A model generated the notes under the pieces. That model was not told the origin of the DNA, ran no database searches, and saw nothing but the letters and a program-made list of their open reading frames with translations. A DNA stretch of 64,000 bases from Ostreococcus mediterraneus (taxonomy: Eukaryota > Chlorophyta > Mamiellophyceae > Mamiellales > Bathycoccaceae): contig WMKK01000005.1 of the NCBI GenBank assembly GCA_012295225.1, forward strand, positions 688,958-752,957, in the 5' to 3' direction. Shown piece by piece: positions 20,148-29,683 of the stretch (its first letter is position 1; each line of letters starts with the position of its first letter). The translations under genes were made by a program, and so were the position numbers.

Positions 20148-20203
20148 CGAGCGCGCCGCAACTTTAGAAGCATTCTTTTTGTGTACAGCAGTAAAACAAT
20201 TCA

Positions 20204-21115
20204 TTACAACGTGTAATCGTATTCAATGGTCGGGACGACACTCGCGATAAACTTGAGAAACACGAATAGGTATGAATCAACATTCGGCACGCCCTTATCC
20301 TCCGTCATCATCACCACGAGCTTTTTCATGACGCTCCCGTGCTTACACGGATGAATGGACGCCGAAGGTACGCCCGTGTGCGGATGCGGATCAATGGTCA
20401 CCGTCTTTTGCGCGTGATCCGCGCTGACATCTTCGAGCGCTTTTTGCGGTTTTAGCACCAATCGATTTTCGTCGTAGCCATTCAACCAAACTCGTGGGGT
20501 CTGATAGTACTTGTCGTACGTGATTGAAACGTCGTACGTACGAGTCTTCACGATGTCGTCGTCGTCCACGCCCCCGTTCGCGGCGCCCGCTTGTTTGGCA
20601 ATCGTTATCGCCGCCGGAAGCACCACCGCATCGTCGTCCTCGTCTTCATAATCCTCCATATCGGGAATATCATCATCAGCATCATCGCCATCATTCCCAC
20701 CGTCGCCGTGGCCATCCAGGCGCAACGCGCCTATTTCCGGCAACGCCTCGTCGCCCGCCTCGTCGCCCGCCCGACGCCCTCCGTGCGCCTCCCCAGCCGC
20801 GACCCATCCCTCGTCCTCGCCCTCCAACGCACGCTCCCCGCCCGCATACGCCTCCATATCCCTCGCCCGTCGCGCGCACGGCACATTCTTCGTCACCAAA
20901 TACTGCTTGTCCCGAGGCAGGTACGCCTTGGCCAGCGTCGCGTCGCCCGACGCCCACGCCCACGTCGGACAAACCCGGACCAACTTATCCCCAGCTAGCA
21001 CGAACTCTTCGGGACTCAGCACGCCAGAATCAAATCCCGGACCTCTACGCACCGGCATCACCGCCTCCACCGACGTCTTAAACGCCGTGTGAATCGAATG
21101 TTTCAACTTGTCCAT
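20204..21115 (-). CDS. ATG3: Autophagy E2-like enzyme ATG3
   Basis: ATG3 conjugates ATG8 to phosphatidylethanolamine. The 303-aa protein starts at 21115 (MDKLKHSIHTAFK, the amphipathic membrane-sensing helix). Motifs are FVLAGDKLVRVCPTWAWASGD, YLPRDKQYLVTKNVPC, a long acidic flexible region (about 85-165), then YDVSITYDKYYQTPRVWL and the active site ASIHPCKHG with Cys257. The end (VDSYLFVFLKFIASVVPTIEYD) matches the family. The acidic loop corresponds to the ATG7/ATG12-interacting flexible region. It is head to head with PurL. Confidence 0.96.
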   Translation of the reverse strand: MDKLKHSIHTAFKTSVEAVMPVRRGPGFDSGVLSPEEFVLAGDKLVRVCPTWAWASGDATLAKAYLPRDKQYLVTKNVPCARRARDMEAYAGGERALEGEDEGWVAAGEAHGGRRAGDEAGDEALPEIGALRLDGHGDGGNDGDDADDDIPDMEDYEDEDDDAVVLPAAITIAKQAGAANGGVDDDDIVKTRTYDVSITYDKYYQTPRVWLNGYDENRLVLKPQKALEDVSADHAQKTVTIDPHPHTGVPSASIHPCKHGSVMKKLVVMMTEDKGVPNVDSYLFVFLKFIASVVPTIEYDYTL

Positions 21116-21243
21116 CGCTCTTGATTTTGTTTGATTACGCGGTGAATGAATCAATGATTGAATGACTCAATGCGTGCGACGACGCGGCGTCGACGCGCAA
21201 CACCTCACGAAGAACACACGCACGCGACGCACGCACACCCGAT

Positions 21244-21273
<30 letters not shown>
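21244..21273. repeat. (GTC)10 microsatellite
   Basis: Ten perfect GTC triplets lie in the divergent ATG3/PurL promoter region, a likely length-variable site between strains. Confidence 0.95.
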
Positions 21274-21274
<1 letters not shown>

Positions 21275-21334
21275 GCCTCGGTCTGGCGCCTGACAGCTGC
21301 TCGCCCCGCAGCGTTTTAAACCACCTCACGCATT

Positions 21335-21351
21335 TATACTGTTTGCCCATA
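21335..21351 (+). promoter_or_regulatory. 17-bp upstream motif TATACTGTTTGCCCATA
   Basis: The motif lies 144 bp before the PurL start and matches the PRP3 upstream motif (5156-5172) with one mismatch in the same orientation. Confidence 0.4.
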
Positions 21352-21495
21352 CATGCGTGTCCCCAAATTCGGACATTCGGCGCGCCGCAGGTTTGAATTT
21401 TCCAAACCTCAGTCCGCCCTCGACGACGACGGCGGCACTTCTCGCCCGACGACGCGCCGCGCATCGACGCCGCGCATCGACGACTGGCGCGAGAC

Positions 21496-24400
21496 ATGTC
21501 TCGAGCACTCGCGCACACCGACGCGGCGGCGCGCGCGGGCGCGACGACGGCGGCACGGGCGGCCGAGCACGGCGAAAGGCGCATCGGCGGCGCGCGCCAA
21601 CGGCGGTGCGTGGTGCGCCCGCGCGCGCAGGCACAGGCGACGGCGGGGTTGAAGACGGCGAAGAGCGTTGAGCATTACTTTCGGCGTCCGTTTTTGAGCG
21701 CGGATGCGGCGGCGACGCTGGTGGCGAGCGTGAACGCGAAGTTGGGGCGCGCGGCGCTGGCGCGGGTGGAGACGGAGCAGTGCTTCAACGCCGAGTGCGC
21801 CGGGGGGTTGGATGCGGCGTCGCGCGAGACGTTGACGTGGTTATTGCGTGAAACGTATGAACCGGAGTTGTTCGGTGCGCAGTCGGCGTTGGTGGCGGAT
21901 GCGAGCGGGCCCGTCGTCGAAGTTGGGCCGCGGTTGGCGTACCAAAGCGCGTGGAGCACGAACGCGGTGGCGATTTGCCATTCGTGTGGTTTGACCAATG
22001 TCAGTCGTTTGGAGCGCAGTCGACGGTACAAGTTGATTGCGGCGAATGGGCAGGTGATTGACGACGACGTGGTGAAGGTTTTCGCGGCGGAGGTGCACGA
22101 CCGCATGACGGAGTGCGTGTACGAGGAACCGTTGACGACGTTTGAACTCAACACGAAGATTGAGCAAGTGTATACGGTGCCGATCACCACCGAAGGACGC
22201 GCCGCGCTCGAGCGCGTTGATAAAGAAATGGGCTTGGCGTTTGACGATCAAGATTATGACTTTTACATGCGCTTGTTCTGCGACGAAATCGGCCGAGACC
22301 CGACCAACGTCGAACTTTTTGACATGGCGCAGTCCAACTCTGAACACTCTCGTCACTGGTTCTTTGCCGGTAAACTCACCGTCGACGGCGTGCCGATCGA
22401 CCAAAGCTTATTTAAGATGGTTAAGTCTACCATCGAAGGCGATGCGGCGCACAACAGCGTGATTCAATTCAAGGACAACTCGTCCGCGATTCGCGGCTTC
22501 AAGAACACCCCGCTTCGCCCAGTCAGAGCTGGCGAACCGTCGCCGATGCAAAAGACCGAAGTCGACCTCGATCTCTTACTCACTGCCGAAACGCACAACT
22601 TTCCTTCTGGTGTTGCGCCGTACCCGGGTGCTGAAACTGGTACCGGCGGTCGTCTTCGTGACACGCACGCCACTGGTACGGGATCCACGCTCGTCGCTGG
22701 TACCGCCGGTTACATGATGGGTAACTTGCGCCTGGATGGTAAGGTTCTTCCCCATGAAGACACCACTGCGGTGTATCCATCCAACTTGGCTTCTCCGCTG
22801 GAAATTCTCATCGAATGCTCCAACGGCGCGTCTGACTATGGTAACAAGTTTGGCGAGCCCGTCGTTTTGGGTTTCTGCCGTACTTTCGGGCAACGCATGC
22901 CCAATGGCGAGCGTCGTGAGTACATCAAGCCCATCATGTTCTCTGCGGGTTTCGGTCAAATCGATCACACGAACTTGGAGAAGCAAGAGGGTGACATTGG
23001 TATGCTCGTCGTGAAAATCGGTGGTCCGGCGTACCGCATCGGTATGGGCGGCGGGGCAGCGTCCTCCAAGGCTGGTGGTGAAGACGAAGCCAACGCGGCT
23101 TTGGATTTCAACGCCGTGCAGCGTGGGGATGCAGAAATGTCCAACAAGCTCAACCGCGTGGTGAAGGCTTGTGTCGAACTCATGGGTAAAAATCCCATTT
23201 TGAGCATTCACGACCAAGGCGCCGGCGGTAACTGCAACGTCGTCAAGGAGCTCATTTACCCCAAGGGTGGCGAAATTAACATTCGTGAAGTCAAGCTCGG
23301 CGACAACACCATGAGCGTGCTCGAAATTTGGGGTGCTGAGTACCAAGAAAACAGCGCGATGTTGATCAAGCCGGAATCACTCCCGATTATCGAAAAGATT
23401 TGCGCGCGCGAGCGTTGCCCGTTCTCCGTGCTCGGAAGCATTAACGGCAGCGGCCGCGTTACGGTCATCGATCCCGATGCTCCGCCGGGTACGCCGACAC
23501 CGGAAGATCTCGATCTCGAAGCCGTGCTCGGTGACGTGCCGAAGAAGAAGTACGATCTGAAGCGGGCGCCCAAGGCGAACAAGAAGCTTGAATTGCCCGC
23601 CGGCGAAACCGTCGGCGCGGCGCTCGATCGTGTTTTGCTCCTTCCTTCTGTGTGCTCGAAGCGTTTCTTGACCACAAAGGTTGATCGTTCGGTCACTGGT
23701 TTAATTGCTCAGCAGCAGTGCGTCGGTCCGTTGCAAATACCGCTCGCCGATGTCGCCGTGATTTCACAAACGCATTTCGGTACCACGGGTGGCGCGACGT
23801 CCATCGGGGAAGCTCCGGTGAAGGGCTTGGTCGATCCCAAGGCTATGGCACGCGTTTCCCTCGGTGAGTCGTTGACGAACATGGTGTTTGCCAACACTTC
23901 GGGCATGCGTTACATCAAGTACTCTGGTAACTGGATGTACGCCGCCAAGTTGGCTGGTGACGGCGCGCACATGTACGACGCGTGCGACGCGTTGTGCGAA
24001 ACCATGAAGTCTCTTGGCGTCGCCATCGATGGCGGTAAGGATTCTCTTTCCATGGCTGCCACCGCGGGTGGCGAGGTTGTGAAGGCTCCTGGTACGCTCG
24101 TCATGTCTGGCTACGTCACCGTTCCAGATATCACAAAGACTGTGACTCCGGATTTAAAGCTTCCGGGCACTGGTAAGCTCGTGCTGGTGGAATTTGGCAG
24201 CATGGATGGTAAGCGTCGCGTTGGTGGTTCCGCTCTCGCGCAAGCCTACGCTCAAGTTGGTGATGTCAGCCCTGACATGGACGACACGGCTTACTTCAAG
24301 GCTGCGTGGGAAGCGACGCAAACTCTCGTCGACCAACAAAAGATTAGCGCGGGTCACGACGTGAGCGACGGTGGTTTTGTCACCGCCGTCATGGAAATGG

Positions 24401-25626
24401 CGTTCCCGTCCACCACTGCTGGTGTTAACGTCACGCTTCCGGGTGATGACGCTATGTCCGCATGTTTCGCTGAAGAGCTCGCGATTGTTCTCGAGGTTTC
24501 CCCCGAAAACGAAGCGGCTGTAATGGATACGTACGCCAAGGCTGGCGTCACGGCGAGAAGCATCGGCCAAACGACGGCGGATGGAAAATGCAAGATCTCT
24601 GCCGCGGGAAGCGTCTGTGTCGACGCATCTACGTCGAGTCTTCGTGATAAGTGGGAGGAGATGAGCTTCGAGTTTGAGAAGCTTCAATCGAACAACACCA
24701 CTGTGGCTGCCGAAAAGGCGGGTCTCGCGTCGCGCAAGGCACCGACGTGGAAGTTGACGTACACGCCAACGCCGACGCCGCCAGAAGTCCTCAACGCACC
24801 GAACAAGGTCAAGGTGGCTATCATCCGTGAAGAAGGCTCTAACGGTGATCGCGAAATGGCTGCCGCTGTGAGTGCCGCGGGTATGGAGGCTTGGGACGTC
24901 ACCATGAGCGACCTGCTCGCCGGTCGCGCAAACTTGAGCGAATTCCGCGGCATTGTCTTCGTCGGTGGATTCTCCTATGCTGACGTGCTCGATAGCGCTA
25001 AGGGCTGGTCTGGTGGTATTCGTTACAACGCATCTTTGAAGCAGCAGTTCCAAGACTTCTACGATAGAAAGGATACGTTCTCCTTGGGTGTGTGCAACGG
25101 TTGCCAACTCATGGCTCTTTTGGGTTTCATCCCATCTGAAGGCGGTGTTGGCGCGCTTCCGGATTCCAAGCAACCGCGCTTCATTCACAATGATAGTGGT
25201 CGCTTCGAATCTCGCTGGCTCACCGTCGGCATCGACGCCAACACGCCGGCGATGATGTTCAAGGGCATGGGCGGCTCGCGTATGGGTGTGTGGTGCGCGC
25301 ACGGTGAAGGCAAGGTGAAGTTCCCTGATGAGTCCATGATGCCGGACGTGGTGGCCAGTGGCCAAGCTGCGGTTCGTTACGTCGACGCCGAGGGTAAACC
25401 GACCGAGCAGTACCCATTGAACCCGAACGGCTCGCCGCAAGGTATTGCTGGCTTGTGCTCCAAGGATGGTCGTCACTTAGCGATGATGCCTCACCCGGAG
25501 CGCGCGTTCATTGGCTGGCAAGTGCCGTGGGCGCCGGCCGATGCGGGCATCGATCCGAAAGGTCCTGGTCCATGGTTGCAAATGTTCCAAAATGCGCAAA
25601 AGTGGGCGAGCGAAAACGGCAACTAA
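21496..25626 (+). CDS. PURL: Phosphoribosylformylglycinamidine synthase (FGAR amidotransferase)
   Basis: This enzyme makes FGAM in step 4 of purine synthesis, using glutamine and ATP. The 1376-aa single chain is the large eukaryotic/gamma-proteobacterial type. About 50 basic residues at the N-terminus look like an organelle transit peptide, consistent with plastid or mitochondrial purine synthesis in plants. Synthase motifs include MAQSNSEHSRHWFF, ETHNFPSGVAPYPGAETGTGGR, GGGAASSK, ILSIHDQGAGGN and DGGKDSLSMAA. The glutamine amidotransferase domain starts about residue 1100, with catalytic Cys1200 in GVCNGCQ and His1333/Glu1335 in MMPHPERAF. It is the longest gene in the window and has no intron. 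Confidence 0.97.
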   Translation: MSRALAHTDAAARAGATTAARAAEHGERRIGGARQRRCVVRPRAQAQATAGLKTAKSVEHYFRRPFLSADAAATLVASVNAKLGRAALARVETEQCFNAECAGGLDAASRETLTWLLRETYEPELFGAQSALVADASGPVVEVGPRLAYQSAWSTNAVAICHSCGLTNVSRLERSRRYKLIAANGQVIDDDVVKVFAAEVHDRMTECVYEEPLTTFELNTKIEQVYTVPITTEGRAALERVDKEMGLAFDDQDYDFYMRLFCDEIGRDPTNVELFDMAQSNSEHSRHWFFAGKLTVDGVPIDQSLFKMVKSTIEGDAAHNSVIQFKDNSSAIRGFKNTPLRPVRAGEPSPMQKTEVDLDLLLTAETHNFPSGVAPYPGAETGTGGRLRDTHATGTGSTLVAGTAGYMMGNLRLDGKVLPHEDTTAVYPSNLASPLEILIECSNGASDYGNKFGEPVVLGFCRTFGQRMPNGERREYIKPIMFSAGFGQIDHTNLEKQEGDIGMLVVKIGGPAYRIGMGGGAASSKAGGEDEANAALDFNAVQRGDAEMSNKLNRVVKACVELMGKNPILSIHDQGAGGNCNVVKELIYPKGGEINIREVKLGDNTMSVLEIWGAEYQENSAMLIKPESLPIIEKICARERCPFSVLGSINGSGRVTVIDPDAPPGTPTPEDLDLEAVLGDVPKKKYDLKRAPKANKKLELPAGETVGAALDRVLLLPSVCSKRFLTTKVDRSVTGLIAQQQCVGPLQIPLADVAVISQTHFGTTGGATSIGEAPVKGLVDPKAMARVSLGESLTNMVFANTSGMRYIKYSGNWMYAAKLAGDGAHMYDACDALCETMKSLGVAIDGGKDSLSMAATAGGEVVKAPGTLVMSGYVTVPDITKTVTPDLKLPGTGKLVLVEFGSMDGKRRVGGSALAQAYAQVGDVSPDMDDTAYFKAAWEATQTLVDQQKISAGHDVSDGGFVTAVMEMAFPSTTAGVNVTLPGDDAMSACFAEELAIVLEVSPENEAAVMDTYAKAGVTARSIGQTTADGKCKISAAGSVCVDASTSSLRDKWEEMSFEFEKLQSNNTTVAAEKAGLASRKAPTWKLTYTPTPTPPEVLNAPNKVKVAIIREEGSNGDREMAAAVSAAGMEAWDVTMSDLLAGRANLSEFRGIVFVGGFSYADVLDSAKGWSGGIRYNASLKQQFQDFYDRKDTFSLGVCNGCQLMALLGFIPSEGGVGALPDSKQPRFIHNDSGRFESRWLTVGIDANTPAMMFKGMGGSRMGVWCAHGEGKVKFPDESMMPDVVASGQAAVRYVDAEGKPTEQYPLNPNGSPQGIAGLCSKDGRHLAMMPHPERAFIGWQVPWAPADAGIDPKGPGPWLQMFQNAQKWASENGN

Positions 25627-25718
25627 GGTGTTTAAAAAGTTTATAAATAATACGGAAGTGTTTAATACAAGCGTTCAACAATGGCTCTCGCTGCGAGCAT
25701 CTCGCTGCGTCCCGTAAA

Positions 25719-26825
25719 TCACCTGAGTGGTGAACGCGCAATCGACGCGACGCTGTTACCAAACGGCGAACCGAGATACGCAGGGAGCCGTGGTGATGCC
25801 ACGTTTTTATCAGGCGACTTGAGATGTGTCGATGCCATCCCGCGTTCGATTTCATTCAACCAGCGCATGGGGGAAGATGGCGTCGATTGTCGTTTTTCCT
25901 CCTCGGCTTCAACTTCTTTAAGATTAGCCATGGCCGAAAACACCGTTGCCGCAGCGGCTGCCGTTGCGCTGGCTTGCCTAGCTTCTTCACTGACCCATTT
26001 TTTATCCGCTGGCGGCGCCGATGGCCTACTGGTTGAGGCGTCTCTGGCCAAGTGCGCGTTCATCCGCGACAAATCGCCAATCGTGCCCGCCATTGATTCT
26101 ACTTTACGCTGAAGTGCCGCCACGGCATCGCGGTCACTTCCGCTTCGATGCGTGTCTTTGCCGAACCTCTCAAGGCGTTTAAACTCCTCTTTCGCGGCTT
26201 TCGTCGCCTGCAAAAGCACCGCGTTCTCTTTTTGCAATCTTGAAGCAACGCGTTCAGCGCGCACGACGTCTTCCTCCAGAGCGACCGCCTCCGAACGCAA
26301 TTCATTATTCTGTGTCTGTAACATCGCGCACCGTCGCTCGAGCTCCTTTTCTCTCGCGCTCGCCGACGTCGACGCCGCCGACTTTGCGCCGCGTCTCAGC
26401 GCCGCGTCCAACTCCCGCCTCGCCTCATCAAACCACGCCGAGCGCCCTTCAACAACTTCACGTTCGAGCTCAACATTATCTCGTCTCAGCTTCTCCACTG
26501 CGCGCTCCAAAGCCTCACACTTCCTCGCCAACCGTCGCGTCTCCACGCTCGCGCGTCTCGCGTCCTCCCCCGCGCCCGCCTCGCCCTCATCCTCCTTCCT
26601 CAGCATCATCGCCACCACCGCCGCCAGCGCGCGCATGCACTCACGTGCGCGTAATATATTCGACTCCACTTGCCCTTGGCGCTCGTGTCGCGACCCTATC
26701 ACCGAATCCAGCGCCTCGCTCGCATCCACGATGAATTCAGCGCACCGAACGGCACACGCCCTCGGCGTGCCCATCGCCGCATTCGCCGACGGCGCGCGCG
26801 CCGCGCCGCGCGTCGGTGTCGTCAT
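25719..26825 (-). CDS. Coiled-coil protein of unknown function
   Basis: The protein is about 368 aa from the first ATG at 26825; the frame stays open upstream only to a GTG. After about 25 Thr/Ala/Pro-rich residues, a helical region (CAEFIVDASEALDSVIG) leads into three long coiled-coil blocks (about 85-140, 165-225, 235-260) rich in Arg/Glu/Leu/Ala. The C-terminus is Ser/Pro/Ala-rich with several SP sites, including SPMRWLNEIE and SPDKNVASPRLP, possible proline-directed phosphorylation sites. No catalytic domain is visible. A cytoskeletal or scaffold role is plausible from shape alone. It is convergent with PurL at 92 bp. Confidence 0.7.
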   Translation of the reverse strand: MTTPTRGAARAPSANAAMGTPRACAVRCAEFIVDASEALDSVIGSRHERQGQVESNILRARECMRALAAVVAMMLRKEDEGEAGAGEDARRASVETRRLARKCEALERAVEKLRRDNVELEREVVEGRSAWFDEARRELDAALRRGAKSAASTSASAREKELERRCAMLQTQNNELRSEAVALEEDVVRAERVASRLQKENAVLLQATKAAKEEFKRLERFGKDTHRSGSDRDAVAALQRKVESMAGTIGDLSRMNAHLARDASTSRPSAPPADKKWVSEEARQASATAAAAATVFSAMANLKEVEAEEEKRQSTPSSPMRWLNEIERGMASTHLKSPDKNVASPRLPAYLGSPFGNSVASIARSPLR

Positions 26826-27208
26826 CGTCGTCGTCGTCGTGTTCGCGCGCGCGAGAGGCGACGCGACGGGCGCGCGCGACGGCGAGTGCGGCGACGGTGA
26901 CACAGACGCGTTTTGTGAACGCGTCGTTTCAAAAGCTCGATTCGTACATAGACGTTTTGTTCATTAGTATGCGGTTTGAGAGTCCGACTATTTCAGAAAT
27001 AAGCGTTTTTATCGTTATCTGCAAGCGTTACTGTTCACTGATATCAGTAATATGGATAGTGTACGAGGATGTGTCGGATATGTATCACAAATAGAAATCT
27101 TGAGTGCGCGTCGTCGGACAAAGGACGTCGTCCGCCCGTCGTCCCGGCGCGCGGGTTATTCGGGTGTGTATGAATATGAACGAATCAATGTCGCGTCGTA
27201 TTCATCGC
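26826..27208. other. Gene-free stretch upstream of the coiled-coil gene
   Basis: These 383 bp hold the leftward promoter of the coiled-coil gene and the 3' flank of CAS. The part around 26960-27090 is markedly AT-richer than the surroundings. Open frames there are short and unconvincing. Confidence 0.4.
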
Positions 27209-28261
27209 TTAGGCTGTGGTGGCGAGGCCTTGACGGGACCAGGCGGAGAAGCCGCCCTTGACGGTGAACACCTTGCCAAAGCCGAGCTTGGAGAGCGATT
27301 TCGCGAGCTTCTTCGCCGAGCCGCCGGATTGGTCGAGTAAGATCACCTTGGTGTTCTTCTTCACTCCCTTCAACGACGAAATTTTAAGCGCTGCAACCTT
27401 GGCTTCGGAATCACCGCTGAATGCGCCGCCCATCTTTTCAACGTCGCACACGAGCACCTTCTTCGCCGAGCCGCCCGGAAGCGCGACGGTGACTTCAGCG
27501 CCGCGCACGTCGACGATGACGACATTGCCGCCGGAAATGAGCGCGTCGTACGCCTCAATCGGGCGCAAGTCACCGCGGTACCCACGCGAGATATCCGCCG
27601 CAACCTTGAACACCACTGGTAAGAGTAAGTACGCCAAGAAGAGTTCCCCGCCCGTTTGCGCCAGCTCCGTCGGGCTCGCCGTGGATAAAAATCCAGCCGT
27701 CTTGTCCAACGCCGGCTTCGCCAAGCTGTACACCGTGCTCGCTCCAGACGAAACAACTTGCACAGCTGGTGCAACATCCACGCCTTGCGCCTTCAACGCA
27801 CCGCCCGCAGACGACACCGCTTGCGCGCCGGCGCTCGACGCCGCCTTGAGCGCCTCGCCCGCCACCGGCGCCAACTCGCGTTGGGCGTACGACCCCACCG
27901 CCTCACCGATCGGTTGCACCGCCTTCACCGCGCGCTCCGCCGCAGGCAACACCACCGGTGCTACATCATTCGCGAGCTCAACCCCGCGGTCGACGACGAC
28001 GGCGACTTTATCGAACGCCGCTTGCGCGGCGTCCGCGGCGGCGTCCACCGCGTTCAACGCGCTCGAGAGCTTATCCGACACCGAACCCGCGTGTGCGGCA
28101 GGCGACGCACCAACCGTCGTCGCAATCGTCGTGAAACCCATCAGCGTACGCGCAGAAGCGGGCTTGGGCGCGTCAGACGCGCGTGCGGCGACGCTGGAAC
28201 GGCGAGAATGCGTAATCTTGGCATTCTGAATGGATGCGCTCGCGCGCGCGACGGCAATCAT
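27209..28261 (-). CDS. CAS: Chloroplast calcium-sensing receptor CAS, rhodanese-like
   Basis: CAS is a thylakoid phosphoprotein acting in calcium signalling, state transitions and light acclimation in plants and Chlamydomonas. The 350-aa protein has a plastid transit peptide (to about 60), an Ala/Val-rich helical region typical of CAS (KLSSALNAVDAAADAAQAAFDK, shown here in part by VDAAADAAQ), one transmembrane segment (GELFLAYLLLPVVFKVA, about 215) and a C-terminal rhodanese-like domain (AYDALISGGNVVIVDVRG to GFGKVFTVKGGFSAW). The rhodanese active-site Cys is replaced in VILLDQSGG, as in the CAS family, so sulfur transfer is not expected. Confidence 0.92.
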   Translation of the reverse strand: MIAVARASASIQNAKITHSRRSSVAARASDAPKPASARTLMGFTTIATTVGASPAAHAGSVSDKLSSALNAVDAAADAAQAAFDKVAVVVDRGVELANDVAPVVLPAAERAVKAVQPIGEAVGSYAQRELAPVAGEALKAASSAGAQAVSSAGGALKAQGVDVAPAVQVVSSGASTVYSLAKPALDKTAGFLSTASPTELAQTGGELFLAYLLLPVVFKVAADISRGYRGDLRPIEAYDALISGGNVVIVDVRGAEVTVALPGGSAKKVLVCDVEKMGGAFSGDSEAKVAALKISSLKGVKKNTKVILLDQSGGSAKKLAKSLSKLGFGKVFTVKGGFSAWSRQGLATTA

Positions 28262-28465
28262 CTCGGTATACCCGTCGACTTTTTACGGAGAAACTCGAGT
28301 CCGGATGCGTACTCGCGTGCGAACAATGCACGTGCGTTATCTGACGCACGCGTGCGAGTATGCGGCGACGGAAGTGACGCGGCACGTGGAAAAGATTGAT
28401 CAAAGATCCAGGGTGGCTCAAAAGCTTGCGTTCAAGATTTTTCAACCGACGGCTTTACGGAACTG

Positions 28466-29551
28466 CTATTCTATCATTTGCTGCGCGAAAAACACGCGCT
28501 GTGCGTTTCTATACGTGACATCTGCGACGATATTGACATCGATGCCCTTGATGCCGGCGATGATTTGCGCCACGGCGAGCGCGTGCGCGGGTTCGTTGCG
28601 ATCCCGCACGAGCGTTTCGCCCGGGACGTGCTTCTCCTTTTTCACCGCGAGCGGGAAATGTTCGGGCGGTAAGTCAAGATGGACGTACCCAGCGTGCGTG
28701 CGCTTGATCCCACACCACGGTGCGTCGGTTTCGAGCACCATGGCATCGAGCGGGATGGCGCGAATGACGTCTATATTTGCCTCGGAGCGAAGCGAGCACC
28801 CGTTGACGCCGATGAAGACGCGCCCGGGCGCCACGGCGAGGACGCGTTCGGCGTCCGACAACGACCCATCAAACGAGTGCACCACGCACATCGTCAACCC
28901 CTCCGCGTTTACACTAAGAATATCTACGAAATCATCAATCACGACGTGTTCGCCACCGCCGCGCATGTGTAAAAACATTGGGAGCCCGACGGCGCGGGCG
29001 AGCTCGAAATGTCGCGCAAACGCCTCGCGTTGCGTCTCGGCGTCGCAAAATTCTAATCGATCGTAATCCAATCCACACTCGCCGATGGCAACGATCGCAC
29101 CGTCTCGCGCGCCGTCTTCTGCCACGCGTAATAACTTCGCCACGTGTGCGTCGGCGCCCTCGGGATCGTCGCGAAACGCGTACGCGCGCGTGGGATGCAC
29201 GCCGACGGTGGCGTAGAGCTCTGGTCCAATCGATGCATTAATCATTCTCGATTCGCGCACCATTTCCACCCCCGAACGCGCCTCTTCGAGCGTGCCGCAC
29301 GTGACGATAATCTTCTCCACCCCCACAGCGCGCGCACGCGCGAGCACGGCGCCCGTATCGTCGTCGTGCGCGCGTTTTCCGCGATACATGCCGCGAAACA
29401 TGTCATCCATCATGTTGGCGCCGACATCGATGAATCGCATCGCCATCGCGTGCGACGCGCGCGCGTGCGCTGTGGCGCGACGGATGGAAATGACACGGTG
29501 CACCGTTTGACGGTGAGCGGTGCGCGCGAGCGACGTCGCGCGCGCGCGCAT
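28466..29551 (-). CDS. TATDN1: TatD-family deoxyribonuclease, TATDN1-like
   Basis: The protein is a TIM-barrel metal-dependent nuclease with TATDN1-type features: FIDVGANMMDDMFRGMYRGK, VGVHPTRAY, AIGECGLDYDRL, FLHMRGGGEH, VVHSFDGS and LETDAPWCGIKRTHAGY. As in TATDN1, the N-terminal HxH of bacterial TatD is replaced, while Glu, two His and the Asp of the later motifs are kept. The first ATG at 29551 gives 361 aa with an Arg/His-rich leader that may be an organelle presequence; ATGs at 29446 and 29440 start right before the barrel. It is divergent from the J-protein gene with a 132-bp gap. Confidence 0.93.
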   Translation of the reverse strand: MRARATSLARTAHRQTVHRVISIRRATAHARASHAMAMRFIDVGANMMDDMFRGMYRGKRAHDDDTGAVLARARAVGVEKIIVTCGTLEEARSGVEMVRESRMINASIGPELYATVGVHPTRAYAFRDDPEGADAHVAKLLRVAEDGARDGAIVAIGECGLDYDRLEFCDAETQREAFARHFELARAVGLPMFLHMRGGGEHVVIDDFVDILSVNAEGLTMCVVHSFDGSLSDAERVLAVAPGRVFIGVNGCSLRSEANIDVIRAIPLDAMVLETDAPWCGIKRTHAGYVHLDLPPEHFPLAVKKEKHVPGETLVRDRNEPAHALAVAQIIAGIKGIDVNIVADVTYRNAQRVFFAQQMIE

Positions 29552-29683
29552 CACAGTGACGCGTTTGCTTTTTGCTTTTTAAAAATATCTACGCGAATCC
29601 GCATTACGCGACGCCGCGGCGTCACTCGCGACCGGTGCGGGGTCGCGCGCGCGCGCGCGAACGGTTGAGGATAATTATAGTGC

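Larger units (their letters stand above)
21116..21495. promoter_or_regulatory. Divergent promoter region, ATG3 / PurL
   Basis: This 380-bp gap contains a ten-copy GTC microsatellite (21244-21273) and a 17-bp motif at 21335-21351 that matches the PRP3 upstream element at 16 of 17 bases in the same orientation. No gene is seen. Confidence 0.45.

Noticed and set aside
26826-26903. Upstream extensions of the coiled-coil, eIF2-gamma, BASS, SNM1, SR/SAP, LepA and 48-kb frames to GTG or TTG codons
   Set aside because: These are nuclear genes, where non-ATG starts are rare. The first ATG in each frame gives a sensible protein.
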